From Prevotella veroralis DSM 19559 = JCM 6290 (lineage in GTDB: Bacteria; Bacteroidota; Bacteroidia; Bacteroidales; Bacteroidaceae), in contig NZ_KB898328.1 of assembly GCF_000377625.1 (NCBI RefSeq), forward strand, positions 158,998 through 222,997: 64,000 nt of DNA, written 5' to 3'. The first letter of the stretch is position 1, and each line of letters starts with the position of its first letter. The notes beneath the pieces were generated by a model, which worked only from the letters and a program-made list of their open reading frames with translations, searched no databases and was not told where the DNA came from. The translations under genes were made by a program, and so were the position numbers. Shown here one piece after another: positions 25,901-35,947 of this stretch.

Positions 25901-25945
25901 GCCACTTTTTGCCCTTTGGCAACAACATAAACATAACGTTTTACG

Positions 25946-27268
25946 ATGGAAACTGCAATGGATAACGAAACAGAAAGTCTACAAGCATGGACTGAAGTAA
26001 ATCACCAGTCAGAAGATTATAACCCTTTCGTGAAGGCATCGCTACTAACTCGTGCCACACAATTCAGCCTTTGTCGCATGGGACGGGAGCCTGAGCAGGT
26101 GCGCCAGAGCTTTGTTGTTTTTCGTGCGAAAGGCACTACCGAGTGGGAAGATAATGCCCCACTGGGACGCATTGAAGCGATGGTCTTAGGCGATGATGAC
26201 GAGGAGGTGCGTCCTACGGAAGTAATCAATTTAGGTGTAGACCCAGCCGATTTCCTCACGATGGTGCACCAGGATGCCGAGTCAACAACCTTTCGGATTG
26301 ATTGGTATCATGGTGAGGTACGGGTCGAAGGAGCGAAGAAGACCGATGAAGGATACAAAGTTCATAAGGCGGATTGTGCTGATGGTAAGCCACTGACGTG
26401 CACCCTCATGCCTGATAAAGAGGGCGATCCGTTTACCTTGGAACTGCAGTTACCCTTTTCCGGGTTTAATATCACGGGCGAAGATGGAGCTATGGTAGTG
26501 GGCGATCTGACCATTTCTTCTGACGAATTAGACAAATATACCTATCGTTTCGAAGGTAACGAGGATGATGATCGGTTTGCTGTTAGCCTCGACGACTTGG
26601 CTCAGAGCTATCAATATATATGGTATGAGGATGGCACGCTATCGGTTCGCAACCTCCGAAAGAAGATGGAGAAGGTGCGCGAGCAGGCTGCCCAAGGAAA
26701 GCTGTCGGAGCTGTTACAGGGTTCGCGCAACGCTTTGGTGAAACATAAAGACACCCGTTGGCGAATCATCGTTACGAAGGCGTTGCAGACAGAAGAGGCT
26801 ATGGATCTGAATGCGGTGGACTTATGTCGGATGGTATTCACACGTTTTCAGACCACAGATGTGGATGAGGATGCGTTGATACAGGAGCTAATTGCGATGG
26901 AAGACCACCATTATTTCCAATGGATGTGGCTCAAATCGGACGATTGGCAGCATGAGTATCTGGCTGATTTGATGGGACTTGATGGTATAGAACAGGATCA
27001 GGAGAAGATGATGCAACTGGCATTACGTTATAATCAGTTCGATCGGTTCATGCAGAAACTGCGCCGTGCTTCATTGGATGAGGTTGGTCCGGTGCAGGCT
27101 GATGCACTCCAGATGCGCAACAACAAACGTAAGATTACACGTTGTCTGAAGCGTTTAGAGCGTCATCAACAAGGCGAGGAATCCTTATGGGAAGCCGATT
27201 TGGAGGAGCGAGAAGAGCAGTTGCTGTTCTTCCGCAGCTACCATAGTGCATTTGAGACAGTCGATTGA
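25946..27268 (+). CDS. hypothetical acidic cytosolic protein
   Basis: 440 residues (436 if the second ATG is used), without signal peptide or membrane segment. The N-terminal two thirds look like beta-rich domains with acidic turns (GDDDEEVRP, EGNEDDDRF), interrupted by a helical, charged segment around 235-255 (NLRKKMEKVREQAAQGK). The C-terminal part is helical and highly charged (NNKRKITRCLKRLERHQQ, then LEEREEQLLFF). I do not recognise a family. It stands alone, with its own promoter, between rubrerythrin and a repeat block. Confidence 0.8.
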   Translation: METAMDNETESLQAWTEVNHQSEDYNPFVKASLLTRATQFSLCRMGREPEQVRQSFVVFRAKGTTEWEDNAPLGRIEAMVLGDDDEEVRPTEVINLGVDPADFLTMVHQDAESTTFRIDWYHGEVRVEGAKKTDEGYKVHKADCADGKPLTCTLMPDKEGDPFTLELQLPFSGFNITGEDGAMVVGDLTISSDELDKYTYRFEGNEDDDRFAVSLDDLAQSYQYIWYEDGTLSVRNLRKKMEKVREQAAQGKLSELLQGSRNALVKHKDTRWRIIVTKALQTEEAMDLNAVDLCRMVFTRFQTTDVDEDALIQELIAMEDHHYFQWMWLKSDDWQHEYLADLMGLDGIEQDQEKMMQLALRYNQFDRFMQKLRRASLDEVGPVQADALQMRNNKRKITRCLKRLERHQQGEESLWEADLEEREEQLLFFRSYHSAFETVD

Positions 27269-27311
27269 TTGCTTTGCAGTTCGGATTCTTTTTTGTATTT
27301 TTGCAGTGCTG

Positions 27312-27563
27312 TCTGAGTTGGCAAGTAGACGAGTTAGCAAGTAAACAAGTTGCTTGTCTTGTGGGAGACATCGCACCGAAAAGGCAGTTGGGATGGTCAC
27401 TTGGTGTGTAACGAAACTGTGCCTCATTAGCAGAAACAGCAGGGGCAAGAACGAGGAGACGCCCTCGTCAAAAGGAAGAGGGCGTTCCGTCGCATCGAAG
27501 AGAGGCTTTCTTCACATCAAGGAAACGCCCTCTTTAAATTGAAGAGAAGCTTTCTTCAAATGA
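27312..27563. repeat. intergenic repeat mosaic R6-R8-R4
   Basis: R6 (27312-27358), a degenerate R8 (27403-27450, GTGTAACGAAACTGTGCCTC) and R4 (27454-27563). Confidence 0.8.
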
Positions 27564-27578
27564 AGTGAACATCACCGT

Positions 27579-27673
27579 GTAGGGACAGATGCCCTCGTCT
27601 ATCCGCCAAATCACGATTAATCCTCCCCAATCTACCTCTCTTTAGGCGGACAGGTGAGGGCATCTGTCCCTAC
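27579..27673. repeat. R1 paired-arm element, copy 4 (95 bp)
   Basis: Same arms, with some decay (GATGCCC, GTCTATCC), around a different interior (GATTAATCCTCCCCAATC). Its length is still exactly 95 bp. Confidence 0.85.
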
Positions 27674-27691
27674 ATTGAGGCACTACATCCA

Positions 27692-27737
27692 ACAGAACAA
27701 GTAACTTGTCTACACGTCAACTCGTTAACTTGTTTAC
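27692..27737. repeat. R6 decamer run directly upstream of the MaoC-type gene
   Basis: CTTGTCTACACGTCAACTCG and further units, ending about 31 nt before the ATG. I find no TAnnTTTGC promoter between it and the gene. Confidence 0.75.
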
Positions 27738-27767
27738 TCAAACAAACAACTACAATAAATCAAGACA

Positions 27768-28232
27768 ATGGCAAAATTAATTGTAAATAACTATGATGAG
27801 CTTGCTGCCCGATTAGGTGAGAAGCTCGGAGAAAGTGAGTGGTTACTGGTTGATCAGGAGCGTATTAACCTCTTTGCTGACGCTACCCTTGATCATCAAT
27901 GGATACATGTTGACCAAGAGCGGGCTAAGGTGGAGAGTCCTTATAAGAGTACGATTGCACACGGATACCTTACCCTTTCACTCTTACCACACATGTGGCA
28001 GGAGATCATCGAGGTGCATAATCTTAAGATGATGGTTAATTATGGCATGGACAAGATGCGCTTCGGAAAGCCTGTATTGTCTGGCTCACGCGTTCGACTC
28101 GTTGCCAAACTCGACAGCATTGAGAACCTCCGTGGCATTTGCAAAGCAGGTATCAAGTTTCAAATTGAGATTGAAGGCGAGCGCAAACCAGCCCTTGAAG
28201 GCGTTGCAACTTTCCTTTATTACTTTGAATAA
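27768..28232 (+). CDS. MaoC-type (R)-specific enoyl-CoA hydratase
   Basis: 154 residues forming a single hot-dog fold. The catalytic Asp/His of the hydratase-2 family are D42 and H47 in FADATLDHQWIHVD, followed by the STIAHGYLTLSLLP helix. Reaction: reversible hydration of trans-2-enoyl-CoA to (R)-3-hydroxyacyl-CoA in the cytoplasm. Length is typical of stand-alone MaoC dehydratases. Which chain it acts on is unknown; no fatty-acid genes adjoin. Its upstream region is made of repeat families R1 and R6, so its promoter may lie in repeat DNA. Confidence 0.88.
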   Translation: MAKLIVNNYDELAARLGEKLGESEWLLVDQERINLFADATLDHQWIHVDQERAKVESPYKSTIAHGYLTLSLLPHMWQEIIEVHNLKMMVNYGMDKMRFGKPVLSGSRVRLVAKLDSIENLRGICKAGIKFQIEIEGERKPALEGVATFLYYFE

Positions 28233-28257
28233 GGACATCGCCTAAGTTTTAGGAAAG

Positions 28258-28375
28258 GGGTGTTTCAAAGGTTCGGGCACATGAAGAGTGTGCCCATAGA
28301 CGCTCATCTTGTGGGATATGTGAATCGTTTTATCCTTTAAAAGATAGTGAGAACGACCTTTGAAGCACCCTTTTT
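28258..28375 (+). terminator. large nested stem-loop behind the MaoC-type gene
   Basis: GGGTGTTTCAAAGGT (28258-28272) pairs with ACCTTTGAAGCACCC (28356-28370) with one wobble, followed by TTTTT. Inside lies GGGCACA/TGTGCCC around a 7-nt loop. The structure is much larger than an ordinary terminator. Confidence 0.65.
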
Positions 28376-28403
28376 ACTATCAAAAAGTGTTAAATATTTT
28401 ATG

Positions 28404-28417
28404 CTATCAGCTGATAG
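28404..28417. promoter_or_regulatory. palindrome, candidate operator for the MarR-family regulator
   Basis: CTATCAGCTGATAG, a perfect 14-bp palindrome, sits where the -33 box of the promoter at 28432 should be. This fits autoregulation by the regulator encoded downstream; inferred. Confidence 0.5.
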
Positions 28418-28431
28418 TTAGAACATTATAG

Positions 28432-28440
28432 TACCTTTGT
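28432..28440 (+). promoter_or_regulatory. promoter of the MarR/ferritin-like operon
   Basis: TACCTTTGT, about 90 nt before the start codon. Confidence 0.65.
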
Positions 28441-28531
28441 ACATTATTCTAAGAGGGATAACAACACAAGAAAGTTAGCTTGATAGCAAGGCTGACACAA
28501 GCAAACACAAATTAAAACAAGATACAGAAAT

Positions 28532-29023
28532 ATGGCATACGACCAACTTAAACTTCGCAATCAGATATGTTTTAGATTGTACACAGCAAGCAGACTCGTC
28601 ACACAAACATATTATCCTCTGTTGGAGAAGTTGGGGATTACTTATCCACAATACCTCGTCCTCATGGCATTATGGGAGGAGGATGGACAGAAGGTGATGG
28701 AGTTGGCGCATAGACTCTACCTTGATTCCAATACGGTAACACCGCTTATTCAGCGCATGGCAACCGAAGGATTCGTGACGAGAAAGAAAGGGGAGAAGGA
28801 CGCAAGAGAGACTTACGTTTACTTGACGGAGAGTGGAAAAGCACTTGAAAGTGAGGCTGCCAGCATTCCTTCTTGTATGTTGGGAAAGATTCTCAGTGAC
28901 GCTACCGGCGTTGAGACTTTACGCTCTTTATCAGTTGAATTAGACGGCGTTATCAAGACACTCTCCGAACAACGTGCTATGGAGAAGGCACTTGCAAAGG
29001 ATAAAGGTAGCCAAGTTTTGTAG
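28532..29023 (+). CDS. MarR-family regulator of the OhrR (peroxide-sensing) type
   Basis: 163 residues with a winged helix (VMELAHRLYLDSNTVTPLIQRM and wing KKGEKDARETYVYLT). The N-terminus RNQICFRLYTASRLVTQTYY and the following LGITYPQYLVLMALWE closely resemble OhrR, whose reactive cysteine sits in the same place; here it is C13. Known OhrR proteins release DNA when this cysteine is oxidised by organic peroxide. The next gene, 33 nt downstream, encodes a ferritin-like protein instead of the usual Ohr. A palindrome overlaps the promoter. The redox role is inferred from C13 and context. Confidence 0.85.
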   Translation: MAYDQLKLRNQICFRLYTASRLVTQTYYPLLEKLGITYPQYLVLMALWEEDGQKVMELAHRLYLDSNTVTPLIQRMATEGFVTRKKGEKDARETYVYLTESGKALESEAASIPSCMLGKILSDATGVETLRSLSVELDGVIKTLSEQRAMEKALAKDKGSQVL

Positions 29024-29056
29024 TAAAGAAAACTACTAAATAGTAAGGAGAAAACA

Positions 29057-29473
29057 ATGGACAAAAAAGGAATATACGGTCTGACGAAAGGTACAGGACT
29101 TGAGAAATTTATCGAGGCAGTCGCTATGAGCAAGGCAATGGGTGTGATGAACTATTACTCATTGGCGTTGATGGCAGAAGAGCAGGGGCTTCCTGAGGAA
29201 TTGGCAAAGTGTTTCCGCGAGTTGGCGGATCGAGAGTCTGTGCATGCCGGGTTCTATGCAACGCTGAATGCAAAGCTCCCTTCGGATGTCTTCCAGATGA
29301 TGGAAAACATGCAGAAAGGCGAGTTGGGGGCAGGAAAGTTCCTACAACCTCTTGCCGACAAGTTGCGTGAGTTGGGTCGAGAGGATGTAGCTCTTCAGAT
29401 TGAGGAGTATATCCGGCAGGAGCTTCACCATGGTGAGATTCTTGGCGAATTGTTGGCTAAGTATAAGAAATAA
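29057..29473 (+). CDS. ferritin-like (rubrerythrin-related) di-iron protein without rubredoxin domain
   Basis: 138 residues, almost entirely helical. Two E-x-x-H motifs stand where rubrerythrins bind iron: ADRESVHAGFY and RQELHHGEILGE; a further E lies in MAEEQG. No cysteine pairs for a rubredoxin centre are present. It probably forms a four-helix bundle acting in peroxide or iron handling. It forms an operon with the OhrR-like regulator, from which I infer induction by peroxide. The exact reaction is unknown. Confidence 0.75.
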   Translation: MDKKGIYGLTKGTGLEKFIEAVAMSKAMGVMNYYSLALMAEEQGLPEELAKCFRELADRESVHAGFYATLNAKLPSDVFQMMENMQKGELGAGKFLQPLADKLRELGREDVALQIEEYIRQELHHGEILGELLAKYKK

Positions 29474-29474
29474 G

Positions 29475-29765
29475 GAAGCCTCACCCCATCCTCCTCTCCT
29501 ATTGGGGAGAGGCGTAAATAGTGCTGTTTGCATTCAAGCTAATACTCTACAGAAATATTAATAACAATATCTTAGAATTAAAGGAACGCCCTCTTCGCTT
29601 TGAAGAGGGCGTTTCCTTGCAATGAAAAGGGCGTCTCTTCGATGTGAAGAAACGCCCCCTTTGTATTAAGAATGCCTTTTCCTAACCGGCTCCCGTTAGG
29701 CACTCCTCCCCTTGGGGGAGGCTGGGTGGGGTTTTAACATTCGGAGAGGGGCTGGGGGTGAGGCT
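29475..29765. repeat. intergenic repeat mosaic R5-R4-R2-R5
   Basis: R5 (29475-29522) begins two bases behind the stop of the ferritin-like gene; R4 (29579-29664), R2 inverted (29690-29735) and a partial R5 (29740-29765) follow. It separates convergent genes. Confidence 0.85.
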
Positions 29766-29812
29766 CCTTCTCCCCCCTACTGGGGGAGCTGGAGGGGGAG
29801 AGCACAGCCTCT

Positions 29813-30418
29813 TTATACCCCTTCCTCTTCGGAGATCTCCTCTTCAGTCTTAGGTTTTGTTGGAGCATCCTGATCGCTACCAGTGTCTAACTCGGTGGCA
29901 TTTGAGATACGAACACGGCACGACTTATCAATGACAAAGTCCATTGGAACATACTCATCGCTATTAGGGTCAGGCGAACCAACGCTCACTCCGAAACGCA
30001 AGGCATCGCCTTCTACATGGTCAAACATAAACCCTACGAGTGAACCATGCTCTCCGTAGTGGTTGTTGGTGAACTCTTTAAAGTCGTTCTTAGTAAATGT
30101 TCTGTCATAGAAAGTGGTGCCATCTGGACGCTTGATGGATAATTGCACCTTATTGTCGTAATACTTTCTTCCGTCTTCATCTACGGCTAATTCGAGGTCT
30201 TTGTCAGCATATCGATGAATCGTGATAGTATATGTTCCGCCCATCCATTCGACCTTCTTTTCGTATTTAAAGTCCGATAGGCTCTTCGGCCCGGTTGGTA
30301 CTTTCGGGCGCGGAGCCATCTTAGTTATGATATCATTCGACTTTCTCTCTTTCTTACAAGCAGCCACACTGCAGAGTGCAAGGGCTATGATAAGAGCAGT
30401 AATAAGGTTCTTTGTCAT
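29813..30418 (-). CDS. lipoprotein of the DUF4738 type
   Basis: 201 residues. Lipoprotein signal with the lipidated cysteine at C21 (SVAAC). After a Lys/Pro linker comes a compact beta-rich domain: EKKVEWMGGTYTITIHRYAD, then DNKVQLSIKRPDGTTFYDRTF and VGFMFDHVEGDALRFGVSV. This pattern recalls DUF4738 lipoproteins of Bacteroidales; the assignment is from memory of the family and is moderately sure. The C-terminal tail is disordered and acidic (EEEISEEEG). Function unknown. It has its own promoter on the minus strand. Confidence 0.8.
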   Translation of the reverse strand: MTKNLITALIIALALCSVAACKKERKSNDIITKMAPRPKVPTGPKSLSDFKYEKKVEWMGGTYTITIHRYADKDLELAVDEDGRKYYDNKVQLSIKRPDGTTFYDRTFTKNDFKEFTNNHYGEHGSLVGFMFDHVEGDALRFGVSVGSPDPNSDEYVPMDFVIDKSCRVRISNATELDTGSDQDAPTKPKTEEEISEEEGV

Positions 30419-30439
30419 AATAAAGTGTAGTTATACAGT

Positions 30440-30471
30440 ACAAAAGTACATATTTTCTTTGAATTTCGCAA
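30440..30471 (-). promoter_or_regulatory. promoter of the DUF4738-type lipoprotein
   Basis: Minus strand: TTG (30471-30469), 20 nt, TACTTTTGT (30448-30440). Confidence 0.65.
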
Positions 30472-30500
30472 GCGTTGTTATAGATAGAGTGGTTTGTCAT

Positions 30501-30665
30501 CGCCCTATTAACACACAAATAGCTTTGTTGATTGCAAAGTCTTTGGACATTGCTGCCGATCCCTTGCTTCGGTTACAAGCAAGGGATAAAATTATCATGT
30601 CTAAGCGTAACCACTCTTATATGGAACGCATGGATAAGATTAGGAAGATTGCTGCTGTGCTCTGA
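30501..30665 (+). pseudogene. remnant of a HigA-type antitoxin (C-terminal half)
   Basis: 54 codons reading RPINTQIALLIAKSLDIAAD and onward to MERMDKIRKIAAVL match the end of the XRE helix-turn-helix and tail of HigA-family addiction-module antitoxins. No start codon, N-terminal half or toxin gene is present; the frame upstream runs through the promoter and antisense of the lipoprotein gene. I read it as a decayed toxin-antitoxin locus. Confidence 0.6.
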
Positions 30666-30720
30666 TAAGGGCTAAGGATTTGGTGGTGAAAAGACTAAGT
30701 AAGGCAATGTCAGTTTGAAA

Positions 30721-30805
30721 GTTGCTGTCACTACTGTCATACTTTTAATGGGTGTAATATGCTGTTTATAAGGGAGTTGTCGTAAATGTTAAAAGTGACA
30801 GCAAC
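30721..30805. repeat. 85-bp element with terminal inverted repeats, copy 2
   Basis: 12-bp terminal inverted repeats GTTGCTGTCACT and AGTGACAGCAAC, CTGTCA repeated inside the left end, and a right end identical over 25 nt to the copy at 3766-3848. The rest of 30666-31045 shows no gene. Confidence 0.75.
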
Positions 30806-31045
30806 TATAATAAAAACTAAATTACGGTATTAGAGAGTGATAGAGTGCGTGTTTTTATGACTTCCGGAAACCTCTAAATTCAGCAAATTGACCATGCTAT
30901 GGAATGTAAATATACGAGAATAGCTGCGAGTGATAAGTGATGTCTGTTAGAGGAGATGCAAAGGGAGCAGAAGTAAGGATGCCGAAGAATGATTGACGTA
31001 AGGTTTAATTTTTTTGAACTAAATCGTAACTTTTTATAGTCAGTG

Positions 31046-31077
31046 TTGCTTATATCTCATTTATTTATTATCTTTGT
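31046..31077 (+). promoter_or_regulatory. promoter of pfkA
   Basis: TTG (31046-31048), 20 nt, TATCTTTGT (31069-31077), 33 nt before the ATG. It may also serve the ATP synthase genes. Confidence 0.7.
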
Positions 31078-31110
31078 GCATGATTTACTAAAAGAATTAT
31101 AGCGAAAAAG

Positions 31111-32088
31111 ATGGCTAAAATAAAGACAATAGGTATTCTGACTTCAGGAGGCGATGCGCCCGGCATGAATGCTGCTATCCGTGCAGTGACACGTGCAGGC
31201 ATCTATAATGGTTTTAATATCAAGGCTGTCTATCGTGGATATGACGGTTTGGTAACTGACGATATAAAGCCTTTTACAACAGAGAATGTGAGTGGAATTA
31301 TCGGGCAAGGCGGTACGATTCTAAAGACTGCACGCTCGAAAGCATTTGCAACAGTGGAAGGCAGAAAGACAGCTTACGACAATCTTGTGGCGGAAGGTAT
31401 TGATGCTCTGGTTGTGATAGGCGGTAATGGCTCGCTAACGGGTGCTATGAAGTTCGCACAAGAGTATGACTTCTGTTGTATTGGGTTGCCTGGAACGATT
31501 GATAACGACCTCTATGGAACGGATAGTACCATTGGTTACGATACGACGATGAATACTATCATGGAGTGTGTAGACCGTATTCGCGATACTGCGCAGAGCC
31601 ATGAACGAATCTTCTTCGTTGAAGTGATGGGGCGTGATGCAGGTTTCTTGGCTCAGAACTCGGCTATTGCCAGTGGTGCTGAGGCTGCTATTATTCCTGA
31701 AGACTCAACTGATGTTGACCAGTTGGCACGCTTCATGGAGCGTGGAATACGCAAGTCGAAGAGAAGTTGTATCGTCATCGTTTCAGAGAGCCCGAAGTGT
31801 GGTGCGATGTATTATGCCGATCGTGTGCGTAAAGAGTTCCCTGATTACGATGTGAGAGTGTCCATCCTTGGACACTTGCAACGCGGTGGTCGCCCTTCAG
31901 CACGTGACCGTATCTTAGCAAGCTGTACGGGTGTTGGTGCCATCGAAGCGATTATGCAGGGTCAGCGTAACATCATGGTTGGTGTGAGAAACAATGAGGT
32001 TGTTTACGTTCCATTGTCTGAAGCCATCCGTTCGGATAAGCCTTTCGATCGCAAACTCATTAAGGTGTTGGACGAACTAAGTATTTAG
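31111..32088 (+). CDS. pfkA: ATP-dependent 6-phosphofructokinase
   Basis: 325 residues, the standard bacterial length. ATP-binding [10 protein letters not shown] at the N-terminus, GGNGS loop, substrate motif [19 protein letters not shown] with the catalytic aspartate, and MGRDAGFLA. It phosphorylates fructose 6-phosphate with ATP in glycolysis. GGNGS fits ATP-dependent rather than pyrophosphate-dependent types only loosely; the GGDAPG start and T in PGTIDND support ATP. It lies 87 nt before atpD on the same strand; no separate promoter for atpD is obvious. Confidence 0.93.
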   Translation: MAKIKTIGILTSGGDAPGMNAAIRAVTRAGIYNGFNIKAVYRGYDGLVTDDIKPFTTENVSGIIGQGGTILKTARSKAFATVEGRKTAYDNLVAEGIDALVVIGGNGSLTGAMKFAQEYDFCCIGLPGTIDNDLYGTDSTIGYDTTMNTIMECVDRIRDTAQSHERIFFVEVMGRDAGFLAQNSAIASGAEAAIIPEDSTDVDQLARFMERGIRKSKRSCIVIVSESPKCGAMYYADRVRKEFPDYDVRVSILGHLQRGGRPSARDRILASCTGVGAIEAIMQGQRNIMVGVRNNEVVYVPLSEAIRSDKPFDRKLIKVLDELSI

Positions 32089-33699
<1,611 letters not shown>

Positions 33700-33739
33700 T
33701 GGTCTTCCATACCGAAATAGAATAATAATAGGATTGTCT

Positions 33740-33979
33740 ATGCTGACACTTAAAATAGTATCTCCTGAAAGGATTGTCTATACTGGTGAAGTTGATAGTG
33801 TGCTCGTTCCGGGTACAGTGGGGCAGTTTGAGATACTCAACGACCATGCCCCTATCATCTCAACATTGGTAGAAGGTAAGGTTGTCTATAGTACGAAGGG
33901 CACGAAGAACGAGCTTCAGATCGTTGGCGGTTTCGTCGAGGTGAAGAAGAATGAGGTGAGTCTTTGTGTGGAGATATAA
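33740..33979 (+). CDS. atpC: ATP synthase F1 subunit epsilon (short form)
   Basis: 79 residues, MLTLKIVSPERIVYTGEVDS, containing only the N-terminal beta-sandwich domain (PGTVGQFEILNDHAPIIS is the family signature). The C-terminal two-helix domain found in longer epsilon subunits, which can inhibit ATP hydrolysis, is absent. ATG 33740 is preferred over an upstream in-frame extension that overlaps atpD. Confidence 0.92.
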   Translation: MLTLKIVSPERIVYTGEVDSVLVPGTVGQFEILNDHAPIISTLVEGKVVYSTKGTKNELQIVGGFVEVKKNEVSLCVEI

Positions 33980-34011
33980 AGATAGTACTCTCTTAGAGAC
34001 GAGGTTTTTGA

Positions 34012-34422
34012 ATGATGGATTATAATAAGGTGTATAAGAGGTATCACAAGATGAACCTTTGGATTATCTTTGGATTGTACCTTGTGGGTATATTGATTGC
34101 GCAAGTGACTATGCACTCCTCTTACCTTAACATGCTAACGATTAGTGCGTTATTCTCCCTCATCACAGCCTCAATCTATGGAGGAGCTTGGAAAGCGATA
34201 GCGGCTAAGTCGCCAGCTGTTTTGGGTAAGTTTTATCTTGCTGGTTCGGCTTTCCGTATGCTATTAGCCTTCCTTACGATTCTGGTTTATGCCTTGATTG
34301 TAAAGGAAAGAGTTATGATTCTGAGCTTTGCGGTCATCTTTATGATTTTCTATCTGGTGCTATTAGCATTCGATACCATCTATTTTTCTAAAGTAGAAAA
34401 GAACAATAAAACTAATAATTGA
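34012..34422 (+). CDS. small membrane protein between atpC and atpB (AtpI-like position)
   Basis: 136 residues with four hydrophobic helices (for example LWIIFGLYLVGILIAQVTMH and VMILSFAVIFMIFYLVLLAF) and a basic N-terminus. Two ATGs stand in tandem at the start. The position directly before atpB matches that of AtpI in other bacteria, which helps assemble the c-ring, but I see no clear AtpI sequence motif. Function inferred from place and topology. Confidence 0.8.
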   Translation: MMDYNKVYKRYHKMNLWIIFGLYLVGILIAQVTMHSSYLNMLTISALFSLITASIYGGAWKAIAAKSPAVLGKFYLAGSAFRMLLAFLTILVYALIVKERVMILSFAVIFMIFYLVLLAFDTIYFSKVEKNNKTNN

Positions 34423-34425
34423 CGA

Positions 34426-35538
34426 ATGAAATATCTCAAGCATTTGCTTTGCATGGCTGTAATGCTATTTCTTCTCTTACCTGGTGCGGCTGCATCAGAG
34501 AGTAAGGGAGGCGGTGTGGACTTGCAAGGCATATTGTGGGGACACATCAAAGACTCCTATGAATGGCATGTTACCAATATAGGAGATAAGCCCGTCATCA
34601 TCAATCTTCCAGTTATCGTGAAGACGTCGGATGGTTGGTATACAGGTTGGGCAGAAGACTTTGCAGAAGAGCCTTTAGAACATGGACCACACGCTGGTTA
34701 TCGTCCTTGTAAGAATAACCCTAACTTGTTTATAGCAACAAAGGGGAATTATGAACGGCGTATTGTTGAATTGAAACCAGATGGGACAGAGGTACGTCCA
34801 TTCGATATTTCGATTACAAAGTCGGTGTGTGTACTCTTTATTGATGCTATCCTTTTGTTACTTTGTATATTGATTCCAGCACGCTGGTGTCGCCGTCACA
34901 AGGTTACAGATAAGGCTCCAAAGGGATTCACTGGATTGATGCACATGTTCGTGATGTATGTCTATGATGAAGTGATAAAACCAACATTGGGTAAGGAAGC
35001 AGATAAATATGCACCTTACTTATTGACCTGTTTCTTCTTCATCTTTGTGGCTAATGTCATGGGTATTGTACCATTCCCACCGGGTGGAGGAAACCTCACG
35101 GGTAATATAACGATTACCTTCTTTTTGGCTATCTGCACCTTCTTAGTAACCAACTTCTCGGGTACGAAGCATTATTGGAAGGATATCTTTTGGCCAGATG
35201 TACCCGCATGGCTGAAGGTACCAGTACCTTTGATGCCAGTGATTGAGATTTTTGGTATCTTCACGAAACCCTTTGCATTGATGGTGCGTCTATTTGCTAA
35301 TATGATGGCAGGACATGCTATTGCATTGGCTTTGACCTGTATTATCTTCATCATGGCGACTATGGGTATTGTACTTAGTTCTTCCATGACCATTGTGAGT
35401 GTGGGAATGAGTATCTTTATGATGCTTTTAGAGATTCTTGTTAGCTTCATTCAAGCATTGGTGTTCACGATGTTGAGTGCTGTATTTATCTCTTTGGCAC
35501 GAGTTCATGAGCCTGTAGAAGAGAAGGTGAAAGCTTAG
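34426..35538 (+). CDS. atpB: ATP synthase Fo subunit a
   Basis: 370 residues, longer than most because of a signal-like N-terminus (LFLLLPGAAASES) and an extra-membrane domain of about 100 residues before the usual helices, as is seen in this phylum. The essential arginine of the proton path is R288 in ALMVRLFANMMAGH. Motifs PFPPGGGNLTGNI and the final helix fit subunit a. It starts 3 nt after the preceding stop, so translation is coupled. Confidence 0.94.
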   Translation: MKYLKHLLCMAVMLFLLLPGAAASESKGGGVDLQGILWGHIKDSYEWHVTNIGDKPVIINLPVIVKTSDGWYTGWAEDFAEEPLEHGPHAGYRPCKNNPNLFIATKGNYERRIVELKPDGTEVRPFDISITKSVCVLFIDAILLLLCILIPARWCRRHKVTDKAPKGFTGLMHMFVMYVYDEVIKPTLGKEADKYAPYLLTCFFFIFVANVMGIVPFPPGGGNLTGNITITFFLAICTFLVTNFSGTKHYWKDIFWPDVPAWLKVPVPLMPVIEIFGIFTKPFALMVRLFANMMAGHAIALALTCIIFIMATMGIVLSSSMTIVSVGMSIFMMLLEILVSFIQALVFTMLSAVFISLARVHEPVEEKVKA

Positions 35539-35652
35539 GGAATAAGGATAGAGTAGGGAGATAATCCCTTAAAAGACAGGTGATACTTTCCTAATCTATC
35601 ATAAGTAACGAAATAAATAATAAGAAATAATTAATATTAAAAGTAAAAAACT

Positions 35653-35892
35653 ATGTTGACATCATTGTTATTAGCAGCAGAGACTGCAAAGTTAGGCGCC
35701 GCAATCGGTGCAGGTATCGCAGCTGTAGGCGCAGGTCTTGGTATTGGTCGTATCGGTGGTCAGGCTATGGATGCTATGGCTCGTCAGCCAGAGAAGATCG
35801 GTGACCTTCGTTCATCAATGATTATTGCTGCAGCATTGGTAGAGGGTGTTGCCTTCTTCGCAGCTATTATCGCTCTTCTTTGTGTATTCTAA
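35653..35892 (+). CDS. atpE: ATP synthase Fo subunit c
   Basis: 79 residues in two helices with the Gly/Ala-rich first helix (GAGIAAVGAGLGIGRIGG), the polar loop ARQPEK and the ion-carrying glutamate E64 in ALVEGVAFF. The first helix lacks the Gln of sodium-type c subunits, which favours protons. It is preceded by a 114-nt AT-rich gap, which may raise translation of this highly needed subunit. Confidence 0.95.
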   Translation: MLTSLLLAAETAKLGAAIGAGIAAVGAGLGIGRIGGQAMDAMARQPEKIGDLRSSMIIAAALVEGVAFFAAIIALLCVF

Positions 35893-35947
35893 ACTACACA
35901 AGAGGAGTTAGTTAATAAGAGTAATAAGAAAAGTAATTTAGCAGCTT

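Noticed and set aside
30222..30500. N-terminal part of the open frame that ends in the HigA-like segment
   Set aside because: It is antisense to the DUF4738-type lipoprotein and crosses that gene's promoter; only the part from 30501 resembles HigA.
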